NCBI RefSeq assembly: GCF_019400745.1
Contig: NZ_WJIB01000006.1
Coordinates: forward strand, 62,001-126,000
DNA length: 64,000 nt
Direction of reading: 5' to 3'
Source of the DNA: Cohnella sp. CFH 77786
Lineage (GTDB): Bacteria > Bacillota > Bacilli > Paenibacillales > Paenibacillaceae
Shown: positions 60,612 through 64,000 of the stretch, piece by piece
How positions within the stretch are numbered: the stretch's first letter is position 1
How the letters are laid out: every line of letters begins with the position of its first letter
Program-made: the position numbers and the translations under genes
Notes under the pieces: model-generated
What the model was told of the DNA's origin: nothing
Databases searched by the model: none
Seen by the model: only the letters and a program-made list of their open reading frames with translations

Positions 60612-60639
60612 ATTATCATGTTAATTCCGAGTACGTCAA
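60612..60639 (-). promoter_or_regulatory. sigma-A promoter of the ABC importer
   Basis: Minus strand TTGACG (60639-60634), 16-base spacer, GATAAT (60617-60612), 48 bases upstream of the ATG. Confidence 0.6.
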
Positions 60640-60701
60640 TCGGGTTTAGAAAAATATTTTTATGTCGAAATCGTGTCGAAGAGGAGCGATTCGAGCAAAA
60701 A

Positions 60702-60729
60702 GAAAAACACCCTTTCGGGCGAAAGGGTG
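60702..60729 (-). terminator. intrinsic terminator after spoIVA
   Basis: CACCCTTTCG/CGAAAGGGTG is a perfect 10-bp stem with a two-base loop followed by TTTTTC on the minus strand, ten bases past the stop. Confidence 0.92.
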
Positions 60730-60738
60730 CTTCCGGAT

Positions 60739-62217
60739 TTACAGAATGATCGCGATCAGCCCGCCGGAGCCTTCGTTGATGATGCGTCCGAGCGTTTCCT
60801 GCAATTTGTAGCGGGCATTGTCCGGCATCATCGCGATTTTGCCCTGGATGCCTTCGCGCACGATGGAATGCAGCGAACGGCCGAAAATGTCGGACTCCCA
60901 AATTTTGATCGGGTCCTTCTCGAAGTCCTGCATCAGGTAGCGGACCAGCTCTTCGCTTTGCTTCTCGGTACCGATGATCGGAGCGAACTCGGACTCCACG
61001 TCGACGCGGATCATGTGGATCGACGGCGCGGTCGCCTTGAGCCGCACGCCGAAGCGGGAACCTTGGCGGATGAGCTCCGGTTCGTCGAGCACCATCTCTT
61101 TAAGCGTCGGAGCCGCGATGCCGTAGCCGGTCGTCTTGACCATCTCCAGCGCTTCGGCGAAGCGGTCATATTCGCGTTTGGCGTGGGCGAACTCCTGCAT
61201 CAGCTGCAGAAGGTGGTCCTTGCCGCGGATTTCGGTACCGACGACCTCCATCAGGATCCGGTCATACAGCTCGTCGGGCGCGTACAGGTCGATCTCGGCG
61301 ACGCCTTGACCCATATTCATGCCGCTGAGACCCGCGCGGGCGACGAAGTCGTACTCCATGAACTGGGCCACGACGCGGTCGACGTCCCGCAGCCTGCGGA
61401 TATCCTTCACCGTCTCGCGGACGGAAGTCTCGTAACTCGAGCGCAGCCAGTGTCCTTCGTTCAGGACCATCACCCAGCTCGGAAGGTTTACGTTCACTTC
61501 GTGCACGGGGAACTCGTAAAGCACCTCCCGCAGCACGCCGATCACTTCGTCTTCCCCCATGGTGGCTGCGGAGAGGGTCATGACGGGAATGTCGTATTTA
61601 GCCGCCAGCTCGCTCCTGAGCGCCTGGGCCTCCTCGCTCCTCGGCCGCGTGGAGTTCACGACGAGCACGAACGGCTTGCCGACTTCCTTCAGCTCGGCCA
61701 CGACCCGCTCCTCCGCGTCGATGTAAGCGCTGCGCGGAATTTCCGCGATCGTCCCGTCGGTCGTCACGACGACGCCCAAGGTCGAATGCTCTTGGATGAC
61801 TTTGCGGGTGCCGATCTCCGCCGCTTCCTGGAACGGAATCGGCTCTTCGAACCATGGAGTCGAAATCATCCTCGGTCCGCTTTCGTCTTCGAAGCCTTTG
61901 GCCCCCTCTACCGTATATCCGACGCAGTCGACGAGCCGGACGTTCACTTCCAGCCCTTCGGCGACCCTGATTTGAACCGCATTGTTCGGGACGAATTTCG
62001 GCTCCGTCGTCATGATCGTGCGGCCGGCCGCGCTTTGCGGCAGTTCGTCGATGGCCCGGATCCGGTCGGCCTCGTGCGAAATGTTGGGCAGCACGACGGT
62101 TTCCATGAACCGCTTGATGAAGGTCGATTTGCCCGTCCGTACGGCGCCGACGACCCCGAGGTAGATATCGCCTCCGGTGCGCTCGGCGATATCCTTGAAA
62201 ATGTCTACTTTTTCCAC
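60739..62217 (-). CDS. spoIVA: stage IV sporulation protein A
   Basis: A 492-residue ATPase that polymerises on the forespore surface as the coat basement. Walker A is in GVVGAVRTGKSTFIKRFM (about residues 22-39), the sensor threonine region in RTIMTTEPKFVP, Walker B-like VRLVDCVGYTV, and NSTRPRS fits the base-recognition motif. The C-terminal GSGGLIAIIL is the part needed for membrane anchoring through SpoVM. Length equals the B. subtilis protein. It is preceded by a sigma-E type promoter and is a unit of its own between terminators. Confidence 0.98.
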   Translation of the reverse strand: MEKVDIFKDIAERTGGDIYLGVVGAVRTGKSTFIKRFMETVVLPNISHEADRIRAIDELPQSAAGRTIMTTEPKFVPNNAVQIRVAEGLEVNVRLVDCVGYTVEGAKGFEDESGPRMISTPWFEEPIPFQEAAEIGTRKVIQEHSTLGVVVTTDGTIAEIPRSAYIDAEERVVAELKEVGKPFVLVVNSTRPRSEEAQALRSELAAKYDIPVMTLSAATMGEDEVIGVLREVLYEFPVHEVNVNLPSWVMVLNEGHWLRSSYETSVRETVKDIRRLRDVDRVVAQFMEYDFVARAGLSGMNMGQGVAEIDLYAPDELYDRILMEVVGTEIRGKDHLLQLMQEFAHAKREYDRFAEALEMVKTTGYGIAAPTLKEMVLDEPELIRQGSRFGVRLKATAPSIHMIRVDVESEFAPIIGTEKQSEELVRYLMQDFEKDPIKIWESDIFGRSLHSIVREGIQGKIAMMPDNARYKLQETLGRIINEGSGGLIAIIL

Positions 62218-62300
62218 TCAGAATTCCCTCCCATCGTAATCGCGAAACGAACGCGTGCCGCCAGCGCGACGGAACTCGTACACGAATTTGGACTGGTAAC

Positions 62301-62328
62301 ATTGTATGTGCGAGGGTCCGGATTATGA
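62301..62328 (-). promoter_or_regulatory. sigma-E type promoter of spoIVA
   Basis: Minus strand TCATAAT (62328-62322), 13-base spacer, CATACAAT (62308-62301), 84 bases upstream of spoIVA. The -10 equals the sigma-E consensus, as expected for a mother-cell gene. Confidence 0.8.
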
Positions 62329-62490
62329 CCCTTCCGCCCAAAATGTTTCCCATGCCGACGTACGCCCGCCGGCGCTCCTGTTGGTTTCCTCAACAAGCAT
62401 ATGAGAGGGAATCTGCGCATATGTCTATCTTTTTTCCGCCTTTGGTAGATTCCTTGAGCAGATCTTTATTCCTTCTAAAATGATTGCATT

Positions 62491-62517
62491 AAAAAGGCCT
62501 CGGCCATCGGCCGAGGC
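62491..62517 (-). terminator. intrinsic terminator upstream of spoIVA
   Basis: GCCTCGGCC/GGCCGAGGC with a three-base loop runs into TTTTTAAT on the minus strand. It ends the lipoprotein operon about 170 bases past its stop. Confidence 0.88.
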
Positions 62518-62540
62518 ACTAACGCGGTCGTTATGAATGG

Positions 62541-62672
62541 AAGCATTTTGTTCCTTTACTCTGCCCTACTCCCTCTATTCGAGCGGAATTAAGGCATTTT
62601 GTCCCTAAATTCTGCCGCTCTGCAGGCGCATATAAAGCACTTTGGTTTCTTACCTCTACCGCTCTCCCGCCA
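62541..62672. repeat. two to three diverged units with a first step of 51 bp
   Basis: AGCATTTTGTTCCTTTACTC (62542) and GGCATTTTGTCCCTAAATTC (62593) are 51 bases apart; a third, AGCACTTTGGTTTC (62636), follows after about 43. Text such as TCTGCCCTAC / TCTGCCGCTC / TCTACCGCTC recurs within them. It fills the space between the lipoprotein stop and the terminator at 62491. Confidence 0.6.
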
Positions 62673-62682
62673 TTTGGGAGGA

Positions 62683-63423
62683 CTAGCTTCTTGACGGATC
62701 CGGCACGGCTTGCGGACTTCCGTTCGCCAATCGGTAAACGGGCGATTTCACCGGCACGAAGTCGGAGGCGTCGACCAATCGTTCTCGCAAGTCCTCGTCG
62801 GCAGCCGGAGTCGATCCGCCTTTTTTCAGCGCCTCCGCGACGTCGATGCCGTAATCGGCGTAAACCCGGCCTGCCTCGTCCACCATGAGCTCAAGCGGAC
62901 GGCGCGTGTACATGCTGAGCACGTCCGGCTGCTTCATTCCGAGCTTGCCGAAATCCAGGTAGCGGAACCCGGGATATGCCTCGCCCGCTGCCGGGTTCTC
63001 GCCCCCGTGTCCGCTGCGGTACTCGTCCACCTTTTTCTGAACGTTCGCGATCTCCTGATAGACGGTGACGTCGAGCAGTTTGACCCGGGGATTCGTTTCT
63101 TCGTCGATGATCAGGAAGACGTATTTTCCCCCGCTCTCGAAAGCGTGTTTCGGGATGCTCTCGACATACCCCATCCGCTTCATTTTCGCGAAGTCGATCT
63201 TGAATTTCTCGTAGACCGGAACGGAGGCGTCGGCATTCTGGATCGGAAGAAGACCGGTCGCTTCCTTATAACGGTTCACCGCGTCCTGCACCGTACCGAC
63301 CGCCCCGCGCACGGAAGCTCCTTGTCCCGGCGTCTGCTCTTCCGGATACAAGCACCCGGAGAGCAGCAGCAGAAACGACAAACACGCCGCCAGAACGGCA
63401 GGGCGCGCGATCTTCACGTTCAC
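62683..63423 (-). CDS. lipoprotein at the yphF position
   Basis: A 246-residue lipoprotein with signal LAACLSFLLLLSGC (lipobox LSGC). The rest is soluble with GTVQDAVNRYKEATGLLPIQ, FKIDFAKMKRMGYVESIP and RPLELMVDEAGRVYADYGID. Size, lipobox and place directly before spoIVA agree with B. subtilis YphF, but I am not sure of homology. The GTG at 63423 overlaps the ferredoxin stop (GTGA); a second GTG two codons on is an alternative. Confidence 0.7.
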   Translation of the reverse strand: MNVKIARPAVLAACLSFLLLLSGCLYPEEQTPGQGASVRGAVGTVQDAVNRYKEATGLLPIQNADASVPVYEKFKIDFAKMKRMGYVESIPKHAFESGGKYVFLIIDEETNPRVKLLDVTVYQEIANVQKKVDEYRSGHGGENPAAGEAYPGFRYLDFGKLGMKQPDVLSMYTRRPLELMVDEAGRVYADYGIDVAEALKKGGSTPAADEDLRERLVDASDFVPVKSPVYRLANGSPQAVPDPSRS

Positions 63424-63770
63424 CACAGTTCGTCTCTCTCCCTTTGTTGTTCCTCCATTTTTTTGCGGATCGCCGCTTTCAGAGGATCCTCCGGAACGAA
63501 AACGGTCACGTCCGCTTGGACCCGCGCCTGGCAAGAGAGACGGACCCCTTCCTGCAGCAGCGGGCCGATTTTGCGGGTTTCGGCGGGACCGGGTTCTTGC
63601 AAAGCAGAAGCCTGATCGGACGGAACGTTCACTTTGCACATCAAGCAAGAAGCTTGGCCATCGCACCTCGTCCGAATAGGCACGCGCGCCCGCCGCGAAG
63701 CGTCGAGCAGCGTCGTGCCGGGACGCACTTCCGCATGGCGGCCGTCCGGCAGGAAGGTCACTTTCGGCAT
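63420..63770 (-). CDS. 2Fe-2S ferredoxin
   Basis: A 116-residue ferredoxin with cluster ligands Cys36, Cys42, Cys45 (RCDGQASCLMCKV) and Cys80 (RLSCQA): the C-x5-C-x2-C..C pattern of adrenodoxin-like ferredoxins. The C-terminus is a charged helix (AIRKKMEEQQRERDELW). It lies in a short operon with the lipoprotein. Electron partner unknown. Confidence 0.88.
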   Translation of the reverse strand: MPKVTFLPDGRHAEVRPGTTLLDASRRARVPIRTRCDGQASCLMCKVNVPSDQASALQEPGPAETRKIGPLLQEGVRLSCQARVQADVTVFVPEDPLKAAIRKKMEEQQRERDELW

Positions 63771-63774
63771 CCGT

Positions 63775-64000
63775 TCAGATCAACCCCGCTTCCCCGCGAA
63801 GTTCCGGGTCCGTCGCGTAACGTTTCACGGTTCGAACCGTTTCCTCCGACAATTCGTTCCGTTCGAGCAGACGCTCGAGAATCGGCAAATGCCGTTCGGG
63901 CAGCATCCGGATCAAGCTGCCCGCGGCTTCGCAGCGATCAGGCCGGTCACGCAGCGCGTTGAAAATGAGTTCGTGGCCGAGCGGCACGAGCTTGGCCGGA
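63775..64000 (-). CDS. unknown protein, C-terminal part (gene runs past the window edge)
   Basis: The last 74 residues of a reading frame that is still open at the edge: PAKLVPLGHELIFNAL, then RCEAAGSLIRMLPERHLPIL and LSEETVRTVKRYATDPELRG. A GTG at 63987 could start a 70-residue protein but has no ribosome site, so I take it as internal. Helical; family not recognised. Four bases separate it from the ferredoxin start. Confidence 0.5.
   Translation of the reverse strand, partial: PAKLVPLGHELIFNALRDRPDRCEAAGSLIRMLPERHLPILERLLERNELSEETVRTVKRYATDPELRGEAGLI

Overview
The window comes from a GC-rich, endospore-forming Firmicute, most likely of the Paenibacillaceae. It carries spoIVA behind a sigma-E type promoter, ypjB, bacillithiol genes (bshA, bshB1), qcrABC with a split cytochrome b, an mtrB (TRAP) gene and long runs of genes in the order known from Bacillus subtilis (hup..mtrB-hepS-menG..hepT-ndk-cheR-aroC-aroB-aroH-trpEDCFBA-hisC-tyrA..ypiF-qcrABC-ypjAB..dapB-mgsA-bshB1-bshA-cca-birA-panBCD..dinG..ypmB..asnS-dnaD). 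All genes but one lie on the minus strand, so the text reads from the right edge to the left. I see no rRNA, CRISPR array, phage or insertion sequence; there is one tRNA (Pro).

Layout from right to left. 64.0-62.7 kb: a cut-off unknown gene, a 2Fe-2S ferredoxin and a YphF-position lipoprotein. 62.3-60.7 kb: spoIVA. 60.6-56.5 kb: a ribose-type ABC importer whose binding-protein gene is separated from ATPase and permease by a terminator and repeats. 56.4-53.1 kb: hup, tRNA-Pro, mtrB, an unknown exported protein, hepS, menG. 53.1-50.7 kb: mqnP-like prenyltransferase, ubiX-type flavin prenyltransferase and mqnA, that is futalosine-route menaquinone genes set between menG and hepT. 50.7-45.4 kb: hepT, ndk, cheR, a 53-residue protein, aroC, aroB, aroH. 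45.2-36.3 kb: a TRAP-type trp attenuator followed by trpEDCFBA, hisC and tyrA. 36.3-34.1 kb: a predicted small RNA under a cre-like site, then an ECF sigma/anti-sigma pair and a histidine phosphatase. 33.9-28.4 kb: an unknown 417-residue protein, an IDEAL-domain peptide, ypiF, qcrABC, ypjA, ypjB. 27.6-26.7 kb: the single rightward gene (YitT family). 26.5-13.9 kb: a MazG-like protein, TPR protein, dapB-mgsA-bshB1-bshA-cca-birA, panBCD, TPR protein, dinG. 13.9-0 kb: rex, mtaD, ypmB, a compact FtsH-like protease operon, a second ECF pair, hbd-ackA-asnS-dnaD, a small membrane protein, an ArsB-like permease and a DUF2500 protein.

The central block is a chorismate supply-and-use cluster: aroB and aroC make chorismate, and trpE, aroH/tyrA and mqnA draw it into tryptophan, tyrosine/phenylalanine and menaquinone, while hepS/hepT make the prenyl tail and mqnP, ubiX and menG finish the quinone that QcrABC oxidises. 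TRAP (mtrB) and its target leader lie in the same window.

The less ordinary features are non-coding: a cre-overlapped small-RNA unit, a perfect 15-bp inverted repeat covering the ypjB ribosome site, and intergenic elements whose length or period is about 51 bp in at least eight places with unrelated unit sequences. All calls are from reading the sequence alone; no search or folding program was run.
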